Below are positions 48,451-57,433 of a DNA stretch of 64,000 nt, one piece after another. The stretch comes from Sebastes aleutianus (Eukaryota > Chordata > Actinopteri > Perciformes > Sebastidae). The position numbers and the translations under genes were made by a program. The DNA lies in the NCBI GenBank assembly GCA_916700875.1, contig CAKAKS010000034.1, forward strand, positions 10,815,195-10,879,194. The letters run 5' to 3'. Position 1 is the stretch's first letter. Each line of letters begins with the position of its first letter. The notes under the pieces were generated by a model. It had not been told where the DNA came from, did not search any database, and saw only the letters and a program-made list of their open reading frames with translations.

Positions 48451-48509
48451 CCTTGAAGCCTCGAAGTTTGTGAGTCTCTGTGTAGCATTAGAAAGTCCAG
48501 CACCCACAT
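48393..48509 (-). promoter_or_regulatory. candidate upstream ORF overlapping the eva1 start codon
   Basis: An out-of-frame ATG at 48509 opens 38 codons (MWVLDFLMLH...) and ends at TAA 48395-48393, inside the signal-peptide coding region. If transcription starts upstream of 48509, this would be an overlapping uORF that could dampen translation from the main ATG at 48450. The transcription start is unknown. Confidence 0.3.
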
Positions 48510-48829
48510 TGGAGGGGTTCAGGTTCTACCAGAGATGTGTTGCGGTGCCATCGTGTCTCTTAGTCCTCCCTCCTCATCCTCCCACCACACTGACTGACTG
48601 ACTGCAGTGCTCTGCTCTCTGGGAGCATTTCTAACTGCGTGTTGTGTTGTGTTGTGTTGTGGAGGGAGGCAGAGAGGCAGACCCACCTGGAGGACCCTGC
48701 ATGCATGGTCTCAAAGACCCTGAGTTCACTAGCACACACATGATGCCACTGTCCAATACTATAACACTCTCAAAGGGGCCATTTTGTCCCCAAATGAGTG
48801 TTTTTTCTAGTTCCTAAGTTTAGAACACA

Positions 48830-50700
48830 GTTTGTTTTTAGCACAAGAAATATCTATTCAATTGTTTTTTATCTTATTATTTTTATTTAATTATTTTCAT
48901 TTTTTTAAAATAGTATTTAGATGGCACTTCCTATTTTTTCTAGTTTCTAAGTTTAGAGTTTTTTTTTTTTTTAGCACAAGGAATATATATTTAATTTTTG
49001 TTTTATTTTATTATTTTATTTTTATAGTATTTAGGTCTTACTACCTATTTTTTCTAGTTCCTAAGTTTTGTCACCAAATGAGTAGCCTATACCTTTACTT
49101 TTAATAAGTATGTAGGCTACACGTTGTTGTTAATACTTTTGTGTTTTTAATTAAAATTAACGATACAGGATTTCTCCTCCAAATGGAGTATATGTATAGT
49201 GTAGTATTGGTATTGATACTGTACTTCTTACACCACTATTCAATTTTTGTGTGGAATAAATGTAAAAGCTGACTGGAGTCATCCATAAATGCAGAAAAAA
49301 ATACATAAATTTGACTCTCCCTGTGTTGATGATAACATGTAGCCTGTGCATTATAAGTGCAATCAATATAAATACATAATATCTGTAAAGACAATAAGGT
49401 AGGTATTTGGTATATTTTGGTTGTCAGTCATTTCAATAAATCGATCTTTATAATTTAATTTAATTATTTAATTTAATTATTTTCATTTTTCTTTTAAATA
49501 GTATTTAGGTGCTACCTCCTATTTTTTCTAGTTCCTATATTTCCTGTATTTTAGCACAAGGAATATATATTTTATTATTTTTATGTTATTATTTTTGTTT
49601 GATTATTTTCATTATTTCAATAGTATTTAGTTGCTACTTCCTACTTTTCAGTTCAGAGCACAGTTTGCTTGTTTTGTAGCACACAGAATATATATTTAAT
49701 TATTTTTATTTTATTTTATTATTTTCATTTTTAAATAGTATTTAGGTGCTACTTCCTGTTTTTTCTAGTTCCTAAGTTTAGAACACAGTTTGTTTGGGGG
49801 TTTTTTTAGCACAAGGAATGTGTATTTATTTTTTTATTATTATTATTATTTTATTATTTAAGCCTACATTATAAGTGCAATCATTATAAATACATAATAT
49901 CTGTAAAGACAACAAGGTAGGTATTTGGTATATTTTGGCTGTCTGTCATCTCAATAAATCGATCTTTATCATTTTATTTAATTATTTAATTATTATTTTC
50001 ATTTTCAAGTTTAGAACACAGCTTGTTTGTTTGTATTTTAGCACAAGGAATATATATTTAACTATTTTTATTTTATTTTATTATTTTTATTTTATTATTT
50101 TCATTATTTCAATAGTATTTAGTTGCTACTTCCTATTTTTCAGTTCAGAGCACAGTTTGCTTGTTTTGTAGCACAGGGAATATACATTTTATCACTTTTA
50201 TTTAATTTAATTATTTAATTATTTTCATTTTTAAATAGTATTTAGGTGCTACTTCCTATTTTTTCTAGTTCCTAAGTTTAGAACACAGTTTGTTTTTTAG
50301 CACAAGGAAAATATATTCAATTATTTTTATTCAATTATTTTTATTTTATTATTTTCATTTTTTAAACAGTATTGAGATGGCACTTCCTATTTTTTCTAGT
50401 ATCTAAGTTTAAAGCAGAGTTTGTTTGGGTTTTTTTAGCACAAGGAATATATATATTTTTATTTTATTATTATTATTTTAAAAGTATTTAGGTGCTACTT
50501 CCTATTTTTTCTAGTTCCTAAATTTAGAATACAGTTTGTTTGTTTGTTTGTATTTTAGCACAAGGAACATTTATTCAATTATTTGTATTTTATTATTCTA
50601 GTTTTTATAGTATGTAGGTGCTACTTCCCATTTTTTTAGTTCATAAGTTTAGAGCACAGTTTTTTATTATTTATTTATTTCATTCTTTTTTTTTAGCAAA
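48830..50700. repeat. AT-rich degenerate tandem array, unit about 125 bp
   Basis: About eleven copies share a core reading CTTCCTATTTTTTCTAGTTC, then CTAAGTTTAGAACACAGTTT and AGCACAAGGAATATATA, separated by variable TTTTATTATT-rich spacer. AGCACAAGG-type cores occur near 48840, 48973, 49553, 49677, 49808, 50040, 50170, 50298, 50437, 50557 and 50695. Spacing is mostly 120-139 bp. A second sequence (TAAAGACAA, then AAGGTAGGTATTTGGTATAT) is present twice (about 49349-49456 and 49873-49975), so higher-order blocks have also duplicated. Confidence 0.85.
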
Positions 50701-51004
50701 AGGAAAATATACAAAACAAGACAAGGAATTAGTAAACCAAAATGAATCAATCAACAATGGTGAAAATGATGCTGCAACACAATAGAGGTACTATTGTAGT
50801 GAAAATCAAGAGAGAAAGAAGATATTTACAAATAAAACAATCAATAGTTTAAAGCACAGTTGTGCACTTAAACTAGTACCCAGTGAGATTAATATATAAC
50901 CAATGAAACAGTTGCTCCATCATGCGGACAAAACACTTTACTGCAAGATTTGACCAAATCGCGTTTCACTGACTTTGTCCTCCACGGCCTCCGTAGCAGC
51001 GCCC

Positions 51005-51010
51005 ATGTGA
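51005..51010 (+). promoter_or_regulatory. candidate start-stop element upstream of mrpl19 ATG
   Basis: An ATG directly followed by TGA lies 17 nt before the mrpl19 start codon. If it is in the 5' UTR it is a minimal uORF, the kind known to stall or recycle ribosomes. The transcription start is not known, so its place in the mRNA is an inference. Confidence 0.3.
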
Positions 51011-51026
51011 CAACAGAAGGTCAGAC

Positions 51027-51105
51027 ATGGCAGCCTGTGTGAAGGAGCTCCACAAAGTTATGTTTTCTCTGAGGTTATTACGAAACCTGCGGCTCCAAAA
51101 TGAAC
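51027..51105 (+). CDS. mrpl19: mrpl19 exon 1 (coding part)
   Basis: The exon encodes residues 1-26 of the mitochondrial targeting region, ending AAT GAA C|GTAAGT. The split Arg27 codon is completed by GC from exon 2. Confidence 0.93.
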
Positions 51106-53799
51106 GTAAGTACATTTAACAAGCTCCCCTTTCTCTGTCATACTTTATAATTTGCTGTCAGGCTTTTAATAGGTGTAGTATTTATCATGTACATCCACAA
51201 ATATGAGCTAATGTAGCTAACTGCTAGCCAGCTGTTTTATTACATAATAACCACTGACAGTCATCTAATGTGTTGTTTTCCTGTTATTTCCAGGCTTCAT
51301 CTCCACATCTCTGTGTCACAACAACGAGGAGCCACCAAAGTTCACCCCTCCATCTAAACCTGTCATCATAGATAAAACACAGACTGTGGCATCTCTGAGA
51401 AAGTAGGTTTCTTTATATTCAATCTGTTTGTTTGTTTATTTGTTTTGCACAATTTAAGACTATACAACATAACAAAAAAATAAAGAATAATATACAGTGC
51501 AGGAAGAGGCAAAAAACCCACTGGGCTTATCTGAAGCCTCCACCTATAGAGACACGATTAATATAAAGAAATAATATGACTACATAATAGTGATAACAAA
51601 ACAATTAGAACAAGATATATATAATAACAATAACAATACAGTAAATATATAAAAAAAGACCAGTGTGTGTGTGTGTTGCGTGGAAGTGTATGGTTAGTGT
51701 TTGTGAGGAAGATATTGATTTAAATATCTATAAAGACTTCTGGGCAATCGTAACCAAACAACATTGTGAGTGGGAAAAAATAAAAACATAAAAACAGACA
51801 CATGTATAACATGGGGAAAAGCAATTACAAGACAGCAATTAAATGACCCTTTTAAGTGACTTTTTAAACATTTGACAGATGAACACTTTATTGATAGATG
51901 TGTAAAGCTACTCCATAATTTGGTTCCCCTAAATCTTATCGAAAATTGACCTCTACTAGTGAGGAATTTAGGAGGATGAAGATCTAGAGATTGACGGGTT
52001 GAGTAAGAATGGACCTGAGAATTTGTTTTAAAATAGGTCTTGAACTGCTCAGGAATATTCCCACCAGAAAGTATCTTATAAATAAAAACACATATTTGAG
52101 AGATATTGATATCATAAATAGTAAGAATCTGGAGTTTCTTAAATAGAGGAGCAGAGATGTGTGACTCTGATCGAGTTGCAATCCTCACAAATGTAGGAAA
52201 AGTACTCGCCCCAACTATATTACAATATGGAAGATATGGATAAATTAGACTATAATAAAGAGTAAGGAGACAGTTTGTGGTGACAATCTCTCTCTGACAC
52301 TCCCAGATGCACATACTGCATACTGTATAAAGTGTGGTTTATAAACTGTTGTCTTTTCCCTCTCAGGTTTCTGAGCCCAGAGTTCATCCCTCCCAGACAG
52401 AGAACAAATCCTTTTAAGTTTTCCATTGAGAGGAAAGACATGATAAGCAGGAGGAAAGTGCTCAACATCCCTGAATTCTACGTAGGTAAGAAACCAGATT
52501 AATAACTCAACAGGTACAAGTTGAGGTGTAAGACGGGTGTGAGATTACCATTTTTTTTATATGAAACGGGCGGGCACACTGAACTGCAGGCTGCAGAGTG
52601 TGTTTACCATTGCAACCACCAGCAACCGTGTCATGTTGCTTTTTCATACGTCAGCGGACCCATTTGCCTAATCTTCGCAGGTCTTTAGACCGCGGTGGAA
52701 ATGCAGACAACAGTGGGTTGAAGGAACCTTTTAGTTCCTTGAAAAGTAGTTCCAGGGACTAAATGTCCCGAGAACTTTTGGTAGATACCCGGCTAGTGTC
52801 TTCTTTTAAATCCCTCCTCAAAACCCTTTTTTTGTATCTCGAGGCAATCTCCTATATATATTAACAATTTACATAGTTTTTAGTAATGTTATTGTTTTTT
52901 TCCCCGTTTGGATTTATGTCTATAAAGAAGTTTGAAAATATAATTTAATTTTTAATATTATGCACAAAGTCTATTGTTTGTATTCTAATTTTAAATGGTG
53001 TAAATTTTTTTTTTTTTATTGCTTTAAGGGAGCATCCTGGCAGTGACCATGGCCGACCCTAACGCCAGCGGCAAAACTAACCGCTTTGTTGGCATCTGTA
53101 CCCAGAGGGGTGGAAAGGGGCTGGGAGCCACATTTATCCTGAGGAACATCATTAATAACCAAGGTGAGGCTTATTTATAATCTGTGTAAGCACTGGTCTA
53201 ATAAAAGGTAGACTGAAATATTACACAGAGTGTGGCATCAAGAAGTGAACCAGGTGTCCCTCAGGTAAAACATCTGTTTCTTCATGTGTGCGTGTCTCAG
53301 GCGTGGAGCTCTGCTACGAGCTCTACAGCCCCCGTATCCAGAAGATCGACGTGCTGAAGCTGGAGAAGAGGCTGGACGACAACCTGATGTATCTGAGAGA
53401 CGCTCTGACTGAGTACAGCACTGTGGACCCGGACATGAAGCCTGTGCCCATCTCCCCCACCGGAGAGGTGCCTGTCAACAAGGTGAGAGAGCTTCAAGAT
53501 GGAAACCTGATTTATAACAAAGAGCAGGATTAAATGGGGCTTCTCACAAACTCATCTCATTTCTGTTTTATCACCAGTTGAAGGTAAAGATGCGCCCAAA
53601 GCCGTGGTCCAAACGCTGGGAACGACCCAAGTTCAACGTCCAGGGCATCCGCTTCGACCTGTCGCTGACCCCGGAGCAGATGGAGCACGCCCAGAAGTGG
53701 GCGGAGCCGTGGCGGGAGTACGACATGCTGAAGGAGTACGACACGACCGAACTGGAGGAGAAGATCTTCAGAGAGGTCCAGCAGGAGATGAGCAAGTGA
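51027..53799 (+). CDS. mrpl19: mitochondrial ribosomal protein L19 (bL19m), complete, six exons
   Basis: The exons 51027-51105, 51294-51402, 52367-52485, 53029-53163, 53301-53482 and 53578-53799 splice in phase to 846 nt, giving 281 residues and a TGA stop (human about 292). The N-terminus (MAACVKELHKVMFSLRLLRN) is basic and amphipathic, as expected for matrix import. The L19 domain runs from about residue 96 to 184: VGSILAVTMADP, VGICTQRGGKGLGATFILRN, GVELCYELYSPRIQKIDVLK and MYLRDAL. The conserved metazoan C-terminal extension follows (KPWSKRWERP, GIRFDL, EYDM..EYDT). The product is a structural protein of the mitoribosome large subunit. The start ATG has G at -3 and G at +4. The gene is compact and diverges from eva1. 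Intron 2 carries an antisense LINE fragment. Identification is secure. Confidence 0.97.
51294..51402 (+). CDS. mrpl19: mrpl19 exon 2
   Basis: The exon is 109 nt, with acceptor TATTTCCAG| and donor AGAAA|GTAGGT. It encodes a low-conservation linker (FISTSLCHNNEEPPKF, then PVIIDKTQTVASLR). It ends in phase 2 and is completed as Lys by exon 3. Confidence 0.92.
51425..52290 (-). mobile_element. 5'-truncated non-LTR retrotransposon (LINE) fragment, antisense in mrpl19 intron 2
   Basis: An uninterrupted minus-strand frame (52314-51694, 206 codons) contains LLTLYYSLIYPYLPYCNIV, LFKKLQILTIYDI, HSYSTRQSLDL and GQFSIRFRGTKLWSSF. These are typical of the region C-terminal to the reverse transcriptase in Rex/L2/CR1-like fish LINEs. 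The reverse transcriptase core and endonuclease are absent, so the copy cannot move by itself. The 3' side ends in short AAACAAA-type repeats near 51425, a usual LINE tail. The exact clade and the right junction (about 52270-52314) are uncertain. Confidence 0.75.
52367..52485 (+). CDS. mrpl19: mrpl19 exon 3
   Basis: The exon is 119 nt, with acceptor CCCTCTCAG| and donor GTAG|GTAAGA. It encodes FLSPEFIPPRQRTNPFKF, IERKDM and RRKVLNIPEFYV, segments strongly conserved in vertebrate MRPL19 just before the L19 domain. Confidence 0.96.
52486..53028. other. mrpl19 intron 3 with dispersed repeat
   Basis: The intron contains a GC-richer block at about 52590-52790 (CATACGTCAGCGGACCCATT, then GGAACCTTTTAGTTCCTTGA with a short inverted repeat) that looks like a fish dispersed repeat. 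AT-rich sequence runs from there to the acceptor. Confidence 0.5.
53029..53163 (+). CDS. mrpl19: mrpl19 exon 4
   Basis: The exon is 135 nt, with acceptor GCTTTAAG| after a T-rich tract and donor CAAG|GTGAGG. It encodes the N-terminal half of the L19 domain (GSILAVTMADPNASGKTNRF, VGICTQRGGKGLGATFILRN). Confidence 0.96.
53301..53482 (+). CDS. mrpl19: mrpl19 exon 5
   Basis: The exon is 182 nt, with acceptor GTGTCTCAG| and donor AACAAG|GTGAGA. It encodes the C-terminal half of the L19 domain (GVELCYELYSPRIQKIDVLK, KRLDDNLMYLRDAL) and a linker ending EVPVNK. Confidence 0.97.
53578..53799 (+). CDS. mrpl19: mrpl19 exon 6 with stop codon
   Basis: The exon is 222 nt, with acceptor TATCACCAG|. It begins LKVKMRPKPWSKRWERPKFN and ends QQEMSK followed by TGA. 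It encodes the metazoan-specific C-terminal extension. Confidence 0.97.
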   Translation: MKVKMRPKPWSKRWERPKFNVQGIRFDLSLTPEQMEHAQKWAEPWREYDMLKEYDTTELEEKIFREVQQEMSK

Positions 53800-54068
53800 G
53801 GAAGATCCTCTTGAAAATGCTCTTCAGTTTTACCATCAACAGACTTTTTCAGGAGTGGGGAAAAAGACTGGAATATGAGGTTTTGCTCTGCTGGATTAAG
53901 TTAATCTACACGGATTACTACGGCCACACCAGTGTATATATGGAGCAGCCAATATGGAAACTGGTGTTGTAGTCTGAGGAGTCATGTCTTCTTCTTTTTG
54001 TCAGTCTGCTGTACAGTATATGCGTTTGTCGCTGGCATAAAATTACGACATCAGTAAGTGTTTTGTAT

Positions 54069-54074
54069 AATAAA
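54069..54074 (+). promoter_or_regulatory. mrpl19: polyadenylation signal of mrpl19
   Basis: A canonical AATAAA lies 270 nt after the stop codon and is the first clear signal downstream of it. It implies a short 3' UTR. A hAT-like repeat begins about 20-30 nt later, close to where cleavage is expected. Confidence 0.75.
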
Positions 54075-54096
54075 AGCTATTAAACATGACAAATGC

Positions 54097-54381
54097 TATT
54101 AGTTGTTTGGTCTATAAAATGTCAGAAAATTGTGAAAACATGTTGATCTGTGTTTCCTAAAGCCCAAGATGACGTCCTCAAATGTCTTCCTTTATCCACA
54201 ACTCAAAGATATTCAGTTTATTCAGTCATAGAGGAGTAAAGAAACCAGAAAATATTCACATTTAAGAAGCTGGAATCCTTTTTTATGTCTTAAAAAAAAA
54301 CTCAAACTGATTAATCTATTATCAAAATAGTTGCTGATTAATTTAAAAGTTGACAACTAATCGATTAATCGTTGCCTCTCT
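54097..54381. mobile_element. hAT-like MITE copy just past the mrpl19 poly(A) signal
   Basis: It is a 5'-truncated copy beginning ATTAGTTGTTTGGTCTATAA and containing GATGACGTCCTCAAATGTC and AATATTCACATTTAAGAAG. It ends CGATTAATCGTTGC. Its position suggests it may contribute to the 3' end of mrpl19 transcripts that read past the first signal. Confidence 0.75.
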
Positions 54382-54945
54382 ATATACAAGTTTGTGTTTC
54401 TGTTATTGTTGGGTTTTTGTTGGCTGATAGACTAGTTGCTGTAATTGCTATGGAGTAATGGAGACACTAGGTGGTGCTATTCTTCTATATATATATGCTG
54501 CATCCATCAGCAGTTGCATAACCAAAGGAAGCCTTTGTTGTGTCCTACAGTGTTTTGATGGAAACACTGCCATGCTAAATAAACAGTTTATTATTCCGGT
54601 TAAACAAATAAAGAGGAACTTGTTCCCCAAAAACACAGGTTTACTGAGTTATCTGGTGTAAAACCTGAAAAAAAAAAGTATTTTAATATTCTCCTGTTCC
54701 AGATTTGAGAGGTTTCTGGGTTTAAATTAGTAAAGATTTCCAAATAAATCCGTAAACCTGCCTGTTGGATCAGGCCCCTGCACTTTGAAAAACAACCCTG
54801 GTATTCAGGGACCATAACACCAAGGACACCCGGTAGTGTTTTACTGTTGTGGATGGAAAATTGTGGTGCTGTGATGGTATGTTAGAGCGTCAGTTGGGTA
54901 GCATAAAAACACTTGGACTCCTTATGTTATGTCTGCTCTCCGTGA

Positions 54946-54946
<1 letters not shown>

Positions 54947-54976
<30 letters not shown>
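54947..54976. repeat. (GT)n microsatellite
   Basis: About 15 units. Confidence 0.95.
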
Positions 54977-54978
<2 letters not shown>

Positions 54979-55751
54979 AACACGCCGAAACGACTCCCTG
55001 CACTCTAATTTCTCCATATTACAGGATGAGACGCGGAGAAAATGGTCTTTAATACAGGAGTAGCAGATGTTTACTGGGCTCATTATAGACCACACAGATT
55101 TCCTGTGTGGAGATACACGGGGAGTAAAGAGGGCGATTATTCCTGCTACTTTTGAGGTGACGGAATGGGAGAAATGCAGTCTAGAGCGTCGACATACAGC
55201 AGTTCACGTTATTGGGAAGAGTTAATACTTCGCTGATTATTATAACCAAATCTGCACCTGTTGAGCAACTGTTTCTCAGCCTCACTTCCATTGTTGACTC
55301 TCCACCTAATTTACCCAATCAGACCTGACCTGCAGCAAAGAAAACCATCTGCTTCTGTGTACAGTAGAGCGAGAGCCCGTCCTGCACATTGTCATTACAC
55401 TGCCCACTGAACCAGCTGGCCCTTTCACCTTTCCATTTGTTTTTTAACTCTCTGTTTGGGACTGATTGATGTCCACATGTGGAGGCGGTAACAGCGATGT
55501 TTAGAGTCTCTAGAAGCATTCCACGGCGACACCACTGGACTGGTAAACCAGTTTAAACCACAAAAGTTACTCAGTCTGAGTTACTGCTTCAAGGAAACTT
55601 CCTGCCTCTCAGTATGTGTGTGTACTTCAGGGTTGTGATCTCAACTGTATGTGCCTCCCATGCCCTCAGGTTGACTTCTCTGCACCTGGAGTGAAGTTAA
55701 AGCCCCCTGGCTGGGAAAGGAGATCAAACACCAGCTCTCTCTCTCGCACAC

Positions 55752-55774
55752 GCACACACACACACACACACACA
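55752..55774. repeat. (CA)n microsatellite
   Basis: About 11 units. Confidence 0.9.
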
Positions 55775-56974
55775 GAGCGACTTGCAGACAGGCTATCATA
55801 TCAGCCTTCACAGACAGACACCTCAAACAGTGCCAACTGTAAACGTCTGGGACCGCCTGTCTGTCAATCCTCGCGCCGAAACGAGATATGCTCCATTTAC
55901 GGATGCCGTGGAATCGGAGGTGGGACGTGCAGGTTCGAGGATCCCACCCCTCGGTAACTGTAAAGCATGGTGGGCTGATGATAGACAGTGCCACACTACT
56001 ATGAAGGTCAGTGCAGGAATGCAGGGAGGGACACACTCCTCTAATCTGTCTTCCTCCCCTTCGACGGTGCTCCCATGACCTTCATCTCGCTCTCTCTTGG
56101 AGCTTTGAGAAGGAGCCAGGTTGATGAATCGGAGAGGATGTGATACGGGGTGTGAAGACACTCCCACAGGTTGAGATTTTGGGTTTTACACTAAATGTAG
56201 TTTCACCCTCTCAAACCGTTCAGTGCGTTGCTCTCTTTACATCTCTGTCACTGTGATTTCTTACTCTCCTGTCTGTCGGTTTGTTGGGAAATTAGTTTCA
56301 CTCTCTGTGTCTCTGCCTGCGAGTGTGAACTGAGTTTGAGCCGTCTGTGTGTATGACAAGTGCAACGGGATACTAGGCCACCCATAGGCCCCAGGTAAAT
56401 TACACCCTGTCACTGTGTGTGTGCGTGTGTACGGAGGCCACCCGTAGTCCTAGGTAAATTACACACTTGAGTTTCACCATATGTTTCCAGTGAAACGACA
56501 CGACCGTCTGCTCCTCTCCCGACCGTCCCGTGGGCCTGACGGGGGCTCCTGCTGCCATCACTCTCTCTTTGTTACGCGCTCACACAGGCGAGCCGACGGT
56601 GCGACAGCTGTTAGGAAACATTACATTGCGAGCAGCTGATGGCCTGAAGTCCAACAGGCACATATCACAGTCGTTTTAATAACGTGATCCAGCGTGGAGT
56701 GGGTCTGGCAGCGCTTGCCAGGGTCAGGGGATCATTTCCAGTTGGGGCCAAGCATGCGAAAAATGTGAGGATAAAAGTGTCGATCGAAGATGGCATATGT
56801 TCACGTATGTCCATAGGACAAAGATGACTGGACAAGACAGGACTGGGGTCACTTAGAAGAGTACTCCAGCAATTTAGTTGCACTTCCACAAAGTTAAGAG
56901 ACACAGAGAAGAAAGAGATCACAACCAATGCAGCAAATAATAAAATAATAATAATAAAACTTTTAGCTCCAAAA

Positions 56975-57208
56975 TTAAGGGGTGCTACACCTTCTCCACA
57001 CCCCCACTTAATAACGCAGGCTTTCGGTTGAAATGTTTGTAGTTAGCCGAGATACATGAGTGATGTCACTTGAGTCATTTCCTCAGACTTTACAAAGCTC
57101 CTCCAGAACCACAGAAGACATGATACAACTGTTTTTACTGGTTGTGTGGTGCTCCCTGTGACTAGTATATAGACTCTGATATGTAAAATTGGTGGAGTTC
57201 CCCTTTAA
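56975..57208. mobile_element. probable TTAAAGGGGAACTCCACC-type MITE
   Basis: The right end GGTGGAGTTCCCCTTTAA is clear. The left end TTAAGGGGTGCTACACC is a weaker inverse match. Size is 234 bp. Confidence 0.55.
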
Positions 57209-57433
57209 TTTAGAAAAATATATTATTCAAGATATACTTTCTAGATTCTCTGCATGGGAACCGTTTAAACTAAAGTGAATGTTTTACATTTTGAAATATG
57301 ACTTCCTCATTTGGGGGGAATAAGTGGATTATCCCCAATTTAAAAGAATAAGTCTGGTGATATTCTATATTTTTCTTATTGTCAATAAATCCCACAAAAA
57401 GACCAAAACCAACAATGAATTTATCCTAACAAG

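Larger units (their letters stand above)
48451..51026. promoter_or_regulatory. divergent intergenic/promoter region between eva1 and mrpl19
   Basis: The 2.6 kb between the two start codons must hold both 5' UTRs and probably both promoters. About 1.9 kb of it (48830-50700) is an AT-rich degenerate tandem array. Unique sequence remains next to each gene: 48451-48830 for eva1 and 50700-51026 for mrpl19. No convincing TATA box or CpG island is evident. A (GTGTT)n run lies at about 48640-48662. Confidence 0.55.

Noticed and set aside
48451..48507. An upstream in-frame GTG as the eva1 start, adding 19 residues
   Set aside because: GTG is not a usual start in vertebrate nuclear genes. The ATG at 48450 has a good context and begins a clean signal peptide.
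48832..49104. Phe/Leu-rich open frames in 48.8-50.2 kb as small membrane proteins
   Set aside because: They arise from the AT-rich tandem array (TTTTATT) and recur with the repeat unit.
51694..52314. 206-codon minus-strand frame as a host gene
   Set aside because: Motifs match the C-terminal part of a LINE polyprotein; it is a 5'-truncated retrotransposon copy.
53604..53972. 122-codon frame overlapping mrpl19 exon 6
   Set aside because: It is a shifted reading of the true L19 C-terminal exon and continues into the 3' UTR.
54382..56974. A GCFC2-like gene downstream of mrpl19, as in human
   Set aside because: No exon with similarity to GCFC2 could be recognised on the minus strand in the 10 kb after mrpl19.
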